A stretch of 64,000 bases of DNA, taken from Nakaseomyces glabratus (lineage: Eukaryota > Ascomycota > Saccharomycetes > Saccharomycetales > Saccharomycetaceae). The stretch spans positions 496,001 to 560,000 of the forward strand of contig NC_088959.1 of NCBI RefSeq assembly GCF_010111755.1, written 5' to 3'. Below, piece after piece: positions 12,661-22,952 of this stretch. A model generated the notes under the pieces. That model did no database searches. It saw only the letters and a program-made list of their open reading frames with translations, and was not told the origin of the DNA. Made by a program: the position numbers and the translations under genes. Each line of letters begins with the position of its first letter. The stretch's first letter is position 1.

Positions 12661-12733
12661 GCCTTGTTGGCGCAATCGGTAGCGCGTATGACTCTTAATC
12701 ATAAGGTTAGGGGTTCGAGCCCCCTACAGGGCT
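12661..12733 (+). tRNA. tRNA-Lys (anticodon CUU)
   Basis: A 73-base cloverleaf without intron. The acceptor arm GCCTTGT pairs with ACAGGGC (one G-U), the discriminator is T, and the anticodon loop CTCTTAA has CTT at 12694-12696 (position 34-36). The B box region GGTTCGAGCCC is intact. A run of eight T about 10 bases downstream (12740s) is the Pol III terminator. The sequence is, as far as I recall, essentially identical to the S. cerevisiae tRNA-Lys(CUU). Confidence 0.97.
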
Positions 12734-12904
12734 TATTTAATTTTTTTTCTAAGTTGATTTTTTAGGAAATAGTTTACCCTATTAAATAGTACCAGCAAAT
12801 CAAATCAAATCAAAACTTAGAAAGGTTTTATCAAAATAATAAGTTTAATATACATGAACAATATTGGATGAAGTAATTGATAGATAGACAATTAAAAAAA
12901 ATAC

Positions 12905-12978
12905 CGACCCCGGTGAGGATTGAACTCACGATCTTGCGATTAACAGTCGCACGCCTTAACCAGCTTGGCCACGGAGTC
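12905..12978 (-). tRNA. tRNA-Asn (anticodon GUU)
   Basis: A 74-base cloverleaf on the minus strand, beginning GACTCCGTGGCCAAGC and ending GGGGTCG. The anticodon loop CTGTTAA carries GTT. There is no intron. The minus-strand T-run just below 12901 (read as A-run at 12892-12901) is the Pol III terminator. It is convergent with tRNA-Lys, with about 170 bases between them that contain three tandem CAAAT units near 12796-12810. Confidence 0.97.
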
Positions 12979-14360
12979 TGATTAATGATATGATTTTTCA
13001 AATTTTAATGCCGTTGAAAACAGAACAACGATTTGGTCACCTGACTTTACCGGCTATAACTAATGCACTATGGCAAGTACCCAAAGTTATTTTGCAAGAA
13101 TCATAAACGCGAATAGTGTTAGGTTAAAGGTGAGAGCCCTACTAATATTTTCCTTACATCTAGAGGTCTTCAAGGATGCGTGGATGACGTGCAGGTGATA
13201 CAAGAGCGGTAGTTTGTTCTTATAGTATAACACAGAAGAGGAACCAGATAAGTCATTATGACTTTTTATTGAATCGATCTTCAAGGGTAATAACGATTAA
13301 TTAACTATGGTGATCGGGTTTAGAGTTCTTTTTAGACTTGACCTAAAACCTAAGCTGTACAATAGTTGCTATTATTACCTGTTGTGTTCTTTCTTCTGAA
13401 AGCAACTAAAATGATCAATATTCAAAATCTCTCCAATGAGGATTTTGAGTATATTTTATATACTTTTTGGTTTGGTACCAATTGAGCATTCATAATTTAT
13501 GTTGCCCCTCACTTATTAATATTTATAATTGCACGGATGTATTTTTATAACTTACTATTTCTGGTCCATTTTGTAGATGGCTCGTGCTTAGCGTGTGTCC
13601 TTTCCACATCTACATGGTTCCCCAAGATACGGTCTTAAGAGTTATTATCCTTCTGATTGTGCCTTATTTTGACTCAAACCCTCCTTACACTCATTCCTCG
13701 ATATTACTCGGATTCCTGGCATAAGCACTGAGGTGTCAGGAGCATCTGGCTTGGTTTTTCTAAAATATTGACGGTTACTCTTCTTATCGTATTGATAAGT
13801 ATTGCATTCACTAGTTTGAGCGTTTATATTTAAATCGTAGACTTTGACTATTCTTATATGCCATGTGGTTTCAGTCTTCGAATCCATAGTTTTACAAAAG
13901 TGCTTTGCTTATGCAATGAAAAAAAAAATTGAATAGACACTCCAAGAGCTTTATCCGGTCTTCTTTGAAGATGTTTTAAAATAATTTACTCTCATATGTC
14001 TATCCTGTTTTCTAGAACTGCTACTCATGATGCACTTATAGTTGCTTATTTATTGTGCAATTGAAAGTTCTGTTTAAACAACCAACTAGTTATAATCCAT
14101 CACTGTTTGGAACTGAGAAGGATAGTTTATATCCCTTGCCAATTTTCTTATAATTTCAGCAAAAATTGAACAACAGAAATGGAAAAGTTTCATTTTACCG
14201 TAGAGAAACCATCAAATGCAAATATAAATGGATCGTTAGAATCTATAATATTAGAGATTATAAAAAATTAATTAATCGTGAATTAAAATGATGGTATAAT
14301 ATCAAAAGAATATGGTCATAAATAAACTAAATTCGTGTAGGTTAGTTATTTGGAGTAAGA
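12979..14360. other. Sparse region between tRNA-Asn and the Sks1-type kinase
   Basis: About 1.4 kb of AT-rich DNA. The only content worth naming is the 80-codon minus-strand frame at 13645-13887, listed separately at low confidence. No LTR ends (TGTTG...CAACA) were seen beside the tRNA genes, where yeast Ty elements usually insert. Confidence 0.45.
13645..13887 (-). CDS. Possible small protein, 80 residues, unrecognised
   Basis: An ATG-started frame (ATG at 13887-13885) encoding a hydrophilic, charged 80-residue product starting MDSKTETTWHIRIVKVYDLN, with no membrane segment. Mixed codon use looks more like coding than like the surrounding AT-rich spacer, and it occupies an otherwise empty 1.4-kb gap. 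S. cerevisiae has an uncharacterised minus-strand gene (YIL029C) near EMC5, but I cannot show similarity. It may be a chance ORF. Confidence 0.25.
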   Translation of the reverse strand: MDSKTETTWHIRIVKVYDLNINAQTSECNTYQYDKKSNRQYFRKTKPDAPDTSVLMPGIRVISRNECKEGLSQNKAQSEG

Positions 14361-15725
14361 TCAATATTCTGGTAACCAGTTACCAGAATTTCCTGTTGTC
14401 GTAAGACTTTCGCTTTGAAGCTTGAGTAGTTTTTCTTCTAGCAATTTTTGGTGTGAAGTAAATTCATCAGTGGCAATAGTAAAATCGCCTTTACATAACA
14501 TTCCCGAGTTTTCATATGAGGAACTAATTGCTGTCGTAGTGCTACATGTACTAGTTCCCGTAACGGTAATTTCCTCAAATGGTGTAGCTGCACCAGATAA
14601 CATCCTGGTCTGTTCCGAGAAATCTGGATGTAGTTCATCAACCTCATCCTCATCATCTAAATCTTGTGAAATAGTCATAGCAGCGATAGGCTTATGAGGC
14701 TCGATTTCAGGAATTTGACTCAAAGGTCCATCTGGAGTGAGTTTCTTGATGCTTCTAATTTTTGCCATTAGGACATCTAGTGCTATTCTCCTACATGGTT
14801 CCAAACATAGTATATCTCCCAGTACATCAAGAAGCTCATCCGATATTGGAAGTATTTTCTGTAAAATTTTGTTATTCTCAATGAAGAATTGGAAAGTTGC
14901 ATCCTCACCTTGGTGAGCCTTCAACCATGGGTTTCTCATGCATACTAAGTTGATCAATATAATACCTAGGGACCAGATATCACTTGTAGCTGTAGGCAGA
15001 ACAGCAGTTTCAGTTTCTAAAGGAGCGCTAGAGTACAATATTCTCTCTGGTGCCATGTAGTAGAAACTTCCGACGCACACATTAGGTGCCAGGTATTTAG
15101 AGTCCGTTGCCAACCCAAAATCGCATAGGTAGACATTATCGGAAGCATCTAATAGAATGTTCTCTGGTTTAATGTCACAATGGTAAACACCCATGCTGTG
15201 ACAGTACTGTAAAGCCGTGCAGATCTTCAAGAAGACGTCTTTTACTAATAAGCCATCGTTAGCGAAGTATTGTTTATCAACGATAGAAGTGAAAAGGTCG
15301 TTCTCATAATAATCCATAACGATGAATGTAGCAATCGAAGACTCAAATACGTTATGTATAGACACAATATTTGGGTGATCATGTACGCTTAAATGTAAAG
15401 CTATCTCTTTATAGTGTGGTACTTGGTCTAGTTGTTCTTTTGTTAAAGCCAATATAGAGTCTAAATCAACAGCGGGCAAGTACAATTCATGGTGATTTTT
15501 TTGAAAGAAAGCGTACAACAGAAACTCCAAATTTTGTTTCTGTTTAGCATGTGACTCGTTAACATGGTTCTTTAAAGTACGATTAGTATATTCTGCCCGC
15601 AGAATGGCCTTAATCGCATATATCTTGTTGTCGATAGTGTTACGGGCCTTGAATACCAACCCATAAGCTCCCGAACCTATTCTATCTATAAGTCTAAAAT
15701 TGTTTATCCTAAAATCAGCAAACAT
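14361..15725 (-). CDS. Ser/Thr protein kinase of the Vhs1/Sks1 family
   Basis: 454 residues (S. cerevisiae Vhs1 461, Sks1 502). The glycine loop IGSGAYGLVF is at 17-26, the ATP lysine is K39, the catalytic loop YHCDIKPEN (HCD in place of HRD, as in Sks1) is at 181-189, DFG is at 202-204, and GSFYYMAPERI forms the activation segment. The C-terminal half is acidic and Ser/Thr-rich, and the extreme C-terminus NWLPEY matches KWLPDY of Sks1. Sks1 supports growth on low glucose and pseudohyphal growth; Vhs1 suppresses a G1/S block. I cannot tell which of the pair this represents. The long upstream region carries repeated CGGAAAA motifs like Rgt1 sites. Confidence 0.88.
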   Translation of the reverse strand: MFADFRINNFRLIDRIGSGAYGLVFKARNTIDNKIYAIKAILRAEYTNRTLKNHVNESHAKQKQNLEFLLYAFFQKNHHELYLPAVDLDSILALTKEQLDQVPHYKEIALHLSVHDHPNIVSIHNVFESSIATFIVMDYYENDLFTSIVDKQYFANDGLLVKDVFLKICTALQYCHSMGVYHCDIKPENILLDASDNVYLCDFGLATDSKYLAPNVCVGSFYYMAPERILYSSAPLETETAVLPTATSDIWSLGIILINLVCMRNPWLKAHQGEDATFQFFIENNKILQKILPISDELLDVLGDILCLEPCRRIALDVLMAKIRSIKKLTPDGPLSQIPEIEPHKPIAAMTISQDLDDEDEVDELHPDFSEQTRMLSGAATPFEEITVTGTSTCSTTTAISSSYENSGMLCKGDFTIATDEFTSHQKLLEEKLLKLQSESLTTTGNSGNWLPEY

Positions 15726-16286
15726 TATTAAGTGTATTAATATGCTTATTATCGAAGTTAGTTATTCGAGTTCTTACTTAGAATTTGTTATCTGTTAATA
15801 ATGTATTATCAATGCGTGTGGTATAGTGTGGTAGTGTTTGAATAATAATGTGAGATATTGATTGTTTCCGTAGCGGTTATGTTTTGCAATGCTTTGACAT
15901 TGGAGTAGTTTTTAACTGAGACATTTGAAAGTCAGAGTGTTTTATATGTTTCTTTGTTCAAGTGGAGAGGTGGTTCTCATTGCCACCATGGATACATGAA
16001 TTAAAAGTGGAGTTCTAGTCCTCTGTTTGACACTTTGTAGGGATTAGTCTCTCTTGTTCTTTGCCTTTACTAATGAAATTTTTAAACTTTTTCTCAAGCA
16101 ATAGCGAGACTTCTCAGAGAATCATCCTAAATTAGATAGTAGTGTGGGTGGTTAAGAATTAGACAGCAAAACTACTGTTGTGCTTTCTCAACAAAGAGAA
16201 TTCCTACTAAGATACTCTAATTCTTCTGGAATCAAGCTAGAAAAATAAGACTACAAATGCCTTGGTTCTGTACAAAGGTTTGTTAT

Positions 16287-17397
16287 CGGAAAATATTGTG
16301 CATCACGGAGTCTACGTCATTGTCTGAGTTTCGGAAAAACTCTTCTCGACCTACATGAATGAAATCAAACCTCTATACCAAAAGGAAAGTGCTACGAATG
16401 TTTACTGCCAAATATCCTTGTTCTCTCCGGATTTATTATTCCCTGACACCATTCGAGCTCTATTGCAAAAGGGCCTTTGCTTAGTTGTCAACGTAATGCA
16501 CAAAATGTCTTTCAGGAGGACTACTAGCAACTCAGAGAGAATAAAGTGGGAAAAGCAAAATGATTGATTTGAACGACTACTATCTCTGAGAAGTGGAAGC
16601 AGAGCATCCAAGTATAGTCAGTACCAGCTGGAGAGCATTGTTACGGAAAAACTATATCTCCTGAACATTTAGTGATTTGAACGTGAAAAGCATCTAAGTC
16701 ATCTTCTCCACTCTGTATATTTTCGCGTAGTATTACTCGTGGCGCTTCAACAGTTAAAAAGGAAAAAAGTAGGATTTTCCTTCTAATGGAAGGAGAGGTT
16801 CTAGTAGTTTTTCCGGGATGCATCCCGGAAAAATAATGGTGGTTTTGGTTTTTCCAGGAATACTCCTACCTATTCACTGCCCTCTTTGAAGGTAATAAAG
16901 GATTAGGGAGACTAGAGAACCAGAGGATATAGCTGATTTCCATCCACGGACGGCACAGGGGTAAAAGAAAAAGGGGAGTTACAAGAGAAAAAGGAATGAC
17001 CTGGAAAAACTAGGCACTTCTTGCCCCTCCCTCCGTTGAGTACGTACAGGCATTTGTCTACGGAGAAATTATTTATCAACATTAGGTATAAATTGTCAAT
17101 CACTATGAACTACAGTATTTCCATTTTTCCGTAAACAAAGCTACGTAGATGGGATTTTCCCATCCCATCGAGAACCCCCTGGTGCTTCACTACACCAATA
17201 TCCGTAAGTCAGAGAGTGGGAAAGACATAATAAGATGGCAGGTCAAGAAAAGGCACGAATATTATTCAACCAAACGAAAGTAATCGGAAAGCCGTTTGAA
17301 ACAGGGTGTATATACATCTGAAGCAAATGTTTACCTTCAAAGGTGTCGGAAAAACTATTTTCTGGTATTCAATGGTCGAGGGGATCATCACGGAAAA
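16287..17397. promoter_or_regulatory. Cluster of nine CGGANNA (Rgt1-like) motifs
   Basis: By eye, CGGANNA occurs at 16287, 16332, 16644, 16826, 17061, 17347 and 17391 on the plus strand and at 16809-16815 and 17125-17131 on the minus strand. Eight of the nine read CGGAAAA. Four share the 11-mer CGGAAAAACTA (16644, 17347, 17391 and the minus-strand copy ending at 16815), and 16332 differs from it only in the last base. CGGANNA is the known site of the glucose-responsive zinc-cluster repressor Rgt1, which acts through multiple copies, and the nearest minus-strand gene is an Sks1-type kinase. Binding by Rgt1 is inference. Confidence 0.6.
16808..16833. repeat. 26-bp perfect palindrome containing two CGGAAAAA sites
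   Basis: TTTTTCCGGGATG (16808-16820) is followed directly by its exact reverse complement CATCCCGGAAAAA (16821-16833). The bases just outside (G at 16807, T at 16834) do not pair. Each arm holds one CGGAAAAA motif and one CATCC/GGATG, so it could be bound by a dimer of a zinc-cluster factor. Confidence 0.9.
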
Positions 17398-18522
17398 ACT
17401 ATTCTTTACTGCGAACACCTAGAAAGAGGAAAAAAACCGGATATTTTTTATTCTCTTGGCATACCTCCTATTTCCCACTATACTCCTCTTCCCTTCTCCC
17501 CCATACAAGATGATTACATGTTGTTTTGTATTCCTCAGTAGAAGAATTCTCTATCCCACATCTCACTCAAACACATTTTGCGTTAATGAAAAACAGTTTT
17601 ACACTGTTTTGGAAAATGACGTATTTTTTTTTTTTGAAACGGACATATACGGTTCAAACCCATGATTGTTGTTTGACATAGTTAATACATACAAATGTCA
17701 TGTTTATTGTAAGAAGATAAAATATATTCAGTGCCCAATTTGGATATATTGAAAACACTAAAATAAGGAGAACATGATGAATAAATTAGTAACATCTTAC
17801 TTGATAAAACAAGTCCATCATTAGAGGGAAACGCCAAAAAAAACATTGTTAGCTAAAAGCATTGTTAGCAATTAGACCAAAATTATTAGTCTAACATTCA
17901 AGCTATTCTATTTCTATTTTTCTGTCAAGGTCTCTTGTTCCTATTGATAGCTAGTTTGATAGTAAAGGGAACATAACTTTCTTTACACGAAAATGCATTT
18001 GCATAATGAGTGTTGGATTGAATTCGACTCAGCTAACCGTTCAGCAATCATATAGGTATTGGCAACAAACAATAATATGTAGGCAATTCCTAACATCTTT
18101 CTACGAGCTGCTCATGTGATATTGTCGTCTACTGAGATTCAGAATATATATCACGTTGTACATAAAGCACCTGACTATCTTTTTTTCAGATATCATAGCA
18201 CGTATGTAATGATTCCAGGTTTAGCCCGTAGAGAATTTCAAAGAAAACTTTTGTGAAGGAAAAACGGGCCCTCATTAAGGAACAAACAAAAGACATTCAA
18301 TAGCCGATGAGCAAGTGGTGTTTTCAATTGGATCTGATTTGTTGCATTTTGCATTTATAGCAGTCAAAAAAATAGCCGCTGATCTGAGATCAATTGAATC
18401 ATTTGCAAGAGCGTCTGAGTTGCGGATTACGTTATAGTCTGAACTTTATTCACTATAAATTAATAGATCAGCAATTTCTCTTTTAGTTTTCGAGGTTCAG
18501 ATAAATATAAGCTATCTAGAAC

Positions 18523-21500
18523 ATGGCGCAGTTGGCTAAGGTTGACCTTGATCTACTACAGATATGTCAAGGTAATGGAGAGTTTGTTCACTTGCTGGAA
18601 AATAGCAAAGGATCACCCGAGAGTTTCGCAAGTGCATATTCGCAGTCGATGCGCTTGACCAATGGTGAGTTTCTTTGCTATCACATTTCTACGGATTACA
18701 AGTCTATTTCTTTTTACAACTTTAAGAATGCAAGCGATGGAAGAACTATTATCATACACTTACCGGCCAAGTTAATGCACGAGCACCATACATTAGTAGT
18801 GGAAGAGCAAGAAGGTGTGATAGTTGTGGATGTAATTTTGGAGAGCTCTGCGTTTCTTACAATGAGGTTACCACTTGAATACATATTTGGAATTGAAAAT
18901 GTATTGGATGATAATTGGTTGTCAATGCAATCACCTTATGATTTCACGGTGAGAAGACCTCACCTACTACACAAAGTTTCTCAGGATTTCTTCGTGGTAT
19001 TTCTAGAAGATGGTGGCCTATTAGGTCTAAGACAGCATAATGAGAACTATTTGGAACCTCTTCTATTCAACGATTATTCATACATTCAGACATTGACAAG
19101 CATGTTCTCCAGAAAAAAGAAACAACCCGCTGATAGAGCTGTTGCCTGTTTGGTTATACACGATAAGTACTTGGTCGTCTTGACTAGGCTGTGCCATTTG
19201 AAAATATGGGACTTGGGAAGTTTTCATCTTGTACAAGAATATAATTTAACTGAGAATTTTAATGGTACACTCGAAACAATAGAATATGAATCAAATGGTA
19301 ACTACATATCGACATTGAACGATGTTATTGTTATATATTTACCAATCGGAAATGGTGTCTTTAAATTCGGCAGATTGTCTTTCACAAATGACGGTGAAAG
19401 AAAGCCAACTTTTAACATGTTCAGTTCGATTGATGCAAACATGAAAAAATCTACTATATGGTCCTTTGTAGACATGAAACTAACAGATCCATTGGAATTG
19501 AATTTTACTTCTACTACGTTTAACTTAATTATACTTTGGAAGAGCGGTAGCAATAGTAAGTTGCAAATTCTCAATATAAAGGACTCCTCATTTAGCGATT
19601 TTGAATGGATTGAAGCTTCAAATAAGTCTCTACAAAATTTTCAGACGGAGGAAATATCAGCATTGATTCAAAATTATGATTTTGATAAGGCCCTTTACAA
19701 ATTGAAGTCACATTATTCTGATATGACATTTAAAGAAGCAGATAGCCTATTATTGGCAAATAACATCGTATATTCTGAAAATAATGAAACCCAGCAACAA
19801 CAGTATTTGGCAAACTTAGACACATTATTGCGTGATATTAATAATAATCATTCAGAAATTGCTTCATTTACAATTTACAAGAATGATATGATACTAGTAA
19901 ACACTCATAACTTGTATAACCACGGCTTCTACAAAATCAACTCATCTCTTGAAAACATATACTTTAATTTGAGTGAGATTACTGATAATGACGATCAGTT
20001 TGCCAAATATTTCAAGTTATTGAATTTATTCTTCTCAACTATTTCTAGAGACGCTATCTTATCCACTTCAGACAAATTTAATGACATTGCTATAAGGAAG
20101 CATGAGCACTCAACAAATATATCAACAGCTTTCTCTCAAATATTTAATGAATGTCTGAAGTCCAAGTTTGAAAAGAATAATGTAAAAACTCTATTTGCGG
20201 AATTAGCAACATATGACATTATTGAAATTCTAAATGAATTAATAGAAAATCATTTGAAGGACACTTCTTATCACCTTGACAATTTTGTGGAAGCATTTAC
20301 AGGCAATGTGATGAACTCTAGTATAATTATCGAAAATTTATATCATCAAATCGTTGTTCAAAACAAGCTTCTCCAATTAGTCCTTTTGTCTTTCTTATTT
20401 TTAGATTTCGATACAAACATTTTTGGGGACAAGATTGAGACCTTATTAGATATTAACTATAAGCAAACTTTCTTCATGTCTTTTTATGAATTTGATAGTA
20501 AGTTGACCCAGAGTAGTATGAGCATGCACACATTACAATACCCTCATGGAGTACAAATATTTTCTTCATCTGAATTAGCGGGCTATCTAGAGTTTGAAAT
20601 TGCAACTTTGTATTCCACTCCAATTGTTGATAGCAGGCTATATATAGCCTTTATGCAAGAATATGTGCTGAACTGGAGAGAAAAAATGGAACCGCCTCAA
20701 AAGGCTATCAATTTCTTCAAATATATTCTAGAGCCTTTGTACAGACGGAACGAGATTGATGAGGAGTTTTTACTGGCGATGTCAATGTTTAATTGTGGAC
20801 GGTTTGAACAAGCTTATGAATTTTTTACCATGAATGACTATATGTTGCACCTGGCCAACAAATTACCACCTTTCTTAAAAAATGTCCAACAAAACAGTCT
20901 GTGGTATGAATTACTAAAAACATTCACCGAGTCTTCAACCAATGCGCACTACTATCTTCAACTATCCTTATTGTTCAAAACATATAATAGATTGGACTTG
21001 GCACTAAAATGTGTATCAAAGTCTGTTGAATACTCCATGAAACATCCAAGTGTCGAAGAGGCGCCAGAATTTAGCAAAACGCAACATTTAGCCTACTTGG
21101 ATCTCTTGGTAGAATTTAAAATGTACGAAGAAGTGATAGATGTGCTAAGAATGAGCCAGACGGTTTTGGATAAGAGTACAAGAAAAGAATGTTTTTACAA
21201 ATTATTATCCAATTCATGTCATGGTCCAAATTTTTTTACTATTTTGTTGAACTCCTGCAACACTCAAGAGGGTAGTAAGCCCTGTTTAAGTCACAGAGAC
21301 TTTGTAATCATAGATGAGATCCTAATTAATAGCTTGAAGAGTAACAAATGGGAGGATTGCAAAAAAATCTTCACATTCCGCCTAACGAATAACAGAGATA
21401 GAGAGGCCGCAGAGATAGTTTATGAATATTTGCAAGACTTAGTCCCACAACAGTATCAGGAAAAACAAAAGTGTTATTTATTTATTCTGAATGTGCTGAA

Positions 21501-21603
21501 AACATTTGATAATGTGGAAGATCAATGGATCATCTACGATGGTAAGGTTAAAAAGTTGATTGATTTGAAAACGGAATTCTGCAAATTAAGTAGTGCTATA
21601 TAA
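18523..21603 (+). CDS. NUP120: Nuclear pore Y-complex (Nup84 complex) subunit Nup120
   Basis: 1026 residues, near the 1037 of S. cerevisiae Nup120. The N-terminal half is a beta-propeller. Shared stretches include GEFLCYHIS, SPYDFTVRRPHLLH, FLEDGGLLGLRQ (about 150-180), LCHLKIWDLGSFHLVQ (about 225-240) and LNLIILWKSGSNSKLQILN-type sequence near 335-355. The C-terminal half is all-helical, ending with a helix around QWIIYDGKVKKLIDLKTE. Nup120 forms one short arm of the Y-shaped scaffold that coats the pore membrane. It is convergent with TOA2, as in S. cerevisiae YKL057C-YKL058W. Confidence 0.96.
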   Translation: MAQLAKVDLDLLQICQGNGEFVHLLENSKGSPESFASAYSQSMRLTNGEFLCYHISTDYKSISFYNFKNASDGRTIIIHLPAKLMHEHHTLVVEEQEGVIVVDVILESSAFLTMRLPLEYIFGIENVLDDNWLSMQSPYDFTVRRPHLLHKVSQDFFVVFLEDGGLLGLRQHNENYLEPLLFNDYSYIQTLTSMFSRKKKQPADRAVACLVIHDKYLVVLTRLCHLKIWDLGSFHLVQEYNLTENFNGTLETIEYESNGNYISTLNDVIVIYLPIGNGVFKFGRLSFTNDGERKPTFNMFSSIDANMKKSTIWSFVDMKLTDPLELNFTSTTFNLIILWKSGSNSKLQILNIKDSSFSDFEWIEASNKSLQNFQTEEISALIQNYDFDKALYKLKSHYSDMTFKEADSLLLANNIVYSENNETQQQQYLANLDTLLRDINNNHSEIASFTIYKNDMILVNTHNLYNHGFYKINSSLENIYFNLSEITDNDDQFAKYFKLLNLFFSTISRDAILSTSDKFNDIAIRKHEHSTNISTAFSQIFNECLKSKFEKNNVKTLFAELATYDIIEILNELIENHLKDTSYHLDNFVEAFTGNVMNSSIIIENLYHQIVVQNKLLQLVLLSFLFLDFDTNIFGDKIETLLDINYKQTFFMSFYEFDSKLTQSSMSMHTLQYPHGVQIFSSSELAGYLEFEIATLYSTPIVDSRLYIAFMQEYVLNWREKMEPPQKAINFFKYILEPLYRRNEIDEEFLLAMSMFNCGRFEQAYEFFTMNDYMLHLANKLPPFLKNVQQNSLWYELLKTFTESSTNAHYYLQLSLLFKTYNRLDLALKCVSKSVEYSMKHPSVEEAPEFSKTQHLAYLDLLVEFKMYEEVIDVLRMSQTVLDKSTRKECFYKLLSNSCHGPNFFTILLNSCNTQEGSKPCLSHRDFVIIDEILINSLKSNKWEDCKKIFTFRLTNNRDREAAEIVYEYLQDLVPQQYQEKQKCYLFILNVLKTFDNVEDQWIIYDGKVKKLIDLKTEFCKLSSAI

Positions 21604-22145
21604 TTTAATTCATTTCTAGCATTAATTCTTAAGAATTAATATACGTATGCTGAATAAGTTATTATTCAGAAAAGCAATTAGATGACGGCTTTAATGCAGA
21701 ATGTGATCAACCCGTACTTCACTTTATAAAAAGGTTCAATCCCGTAAGATATTTGTATGATGTTTGAAAGAATGCTTTACTATTAAATGTTTTTGATAAG
21801 TATACTATAAGAAAAATAGAGAATAAAAAAAATATAACGTTAAATAAACAACGAAATAGGCTGAAACCAAAGAAATAGGTAGTTAATGTTACAATCAAAC
21901 CAGTATTGGAATGCAAAAATAATTGTAGAAAATGTTTCAGTTGTTTTCTATTTGAATACAACTGCCGTAATTTCCAAGGTAATATCGCCTAGTCTTAGAA
22001 AATTGGTTGCTAAAGTAGGTAAATTATTCAAGAAATATCACCCATCTTTAATCTTTTTTAATAACAATCGATGCTTTAAAACCCAAAACTCCCGACAATG
22101 CACATATAATAGGAAATAAAAGTAAATCAGGTTATAAGTAAAGAT
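21604..22145. other. Convergent 3' region NUP120 / TOA2
   Basis: 542 very AT-rich bases between two stop codons. It contains the 20-bp palindrome at 21621-21640, listed separately. A 77-codon ATG frame at 21886-22119 has a Lys/Asn-rich composition typical of AT-rich noise, and I do not call it. Confidence 0.5.
21621..21640. repeat. 20-bp perfect palindrome after the NUP120 stop
   Basis: ATTAATTCTT followed by its reverse complement AAGAATTAAT, beginning 17 bases after the NUP120 stop codon. Its position suggests a role in 3'-end formation or a transcript hairpin. Chance is more plausible here than for GC-containing palindromes because the sequence is AT-rich. Confidence 0.8.
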
Positions 22146-22508
22146 TCAATCACTCTTCTTTGAATTACATGCGACGATTCTTAATTTATCCACTGACAAT
22201 GTCGTCTGTGGTTCATCTGTTGGGTTCAAAGCACTAGCTGGACCTTCAACGGTGACTTGGCATTTCTTAACAATGAAAGTCCACACATCATCACAAAACC
22301 CATACGTATCCAAGTTACCTTTTACCGTCAGCTTAGATTGTGCATTATCCTTTAAAGTTTCCGACACCACTTTATCGAACGTTTCCAATACGCGCATAGC
22401 GAGAGAAGCCTCTATTCTACCATCACTGATAAGTGTATCTAACGCATCAACTAAACTGTTACCAATCGTACTCCTACGATACAACTCATAATATCCTGGC
22501 ACAGCCAT
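22146..22508 (-). CDS. TOA2: Transcription factor IIA small (gamma) subunit
   Basis: 120 residues against 122 in S. cerevisiae Toa2. The N-terminal four-helix half begins MAVPGYYELYRRSTIGNSLVDAL, a highly conserved family start (residues 1-23). The C-terminal beta-barrel half includes GNLDTYGFCDDVWTFIVK (about 64-81). With Toa1 it stabilises TBP on TATA DNA during RNA polymerase II initiation. It is convergent with NUP120 and divergent from MPE1, the same arrangement as YKL057C-YKL058W-YKL059C. The C-terminal Ser/Lys tail ends KKSD. Confidence 0.96.
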   Translation of the reverse strand: MAVPGYYELYRRSTIGNSLVDALDTLISDGRIEASLAMRVLETFDKVVSETLKDNAQSKLTVKGNLDTYGFCDDVWTFIVKKCQVTVEGPASALNPTDEPQTTLSVDKLRIVACNSKKSD

Positions 22509-22952
22509 GATTTATTCCTAAAACTTCAATAAACTTCTTAAGAACTATCCTTGCAACTACACCGAACAGAGTTTAAGCTTCCTGAAACACTATTAAAACC
22601 GCTCAAAAACCCAAATGCCACTAGAACTCACTGAAAGGATGAATATTCCACACTTGAATCCCTATCCTTCACTTTTATACTCCCAAAAAGGTTACAAGTT
22701 GCCACCCATAACACTTAATTCAATCCCTGCTTTTCTATTTTTTTTGTCAAATTTTTAATTTTTTTCCTTACAAAGGAATTTTTGCCAAAGTTGACTATTT
22801 GAAGGTCAAAATCGTCAGTGATAAAATGCTAATGACAGCGATGAGGATGGAGATCCAGCTTTGATTATAGGCTGAGAAGTAAGAGGTCAGAAATTTTCAA
22901 ATTGCTGCATTGGAGATTGTGGAACACGGGCTGATATACGCTTTATTTGCAG
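22509..22952. other. Divergent promoter TOA2 / MPE1
   Basis: 444 bases with T-rich tracts around 22736-22766 (poly-dT promoter element). No specific factor site recognised. Confidence 0.5.

Larger units (their letters stand above)
15726..18522. other. 2.8-kb divergent intergenic region, kinase / NUP120
   Basis: The largest non-coding gap in the window. Its central 1.1 kb (16287-17397) contains the CGGANNA cluster and the 26-bp palindrome listed separately, plus a GATGGG-ATTTT-CCCATC hairpin at 17148-17164 and CTACGTAG at 17141-17148. Short ATG frames here (for example 16355-16567) have no coding character. The NUP120-proximal 700 bases are AT-rich and plain. Confidence 0.6.

Noticed and set aside
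12661..12978. Ty/LTR insertion beside the tRNA genes
   Set aside because: No TGTTG...CAACA termini, primer-binding site or target duplication could be seen.
21886..22119. 77-codon ATG frame between NUP120 and TOA2
   Set aside because: Composition typical of AT-rich spacer, with no recognisable feature.
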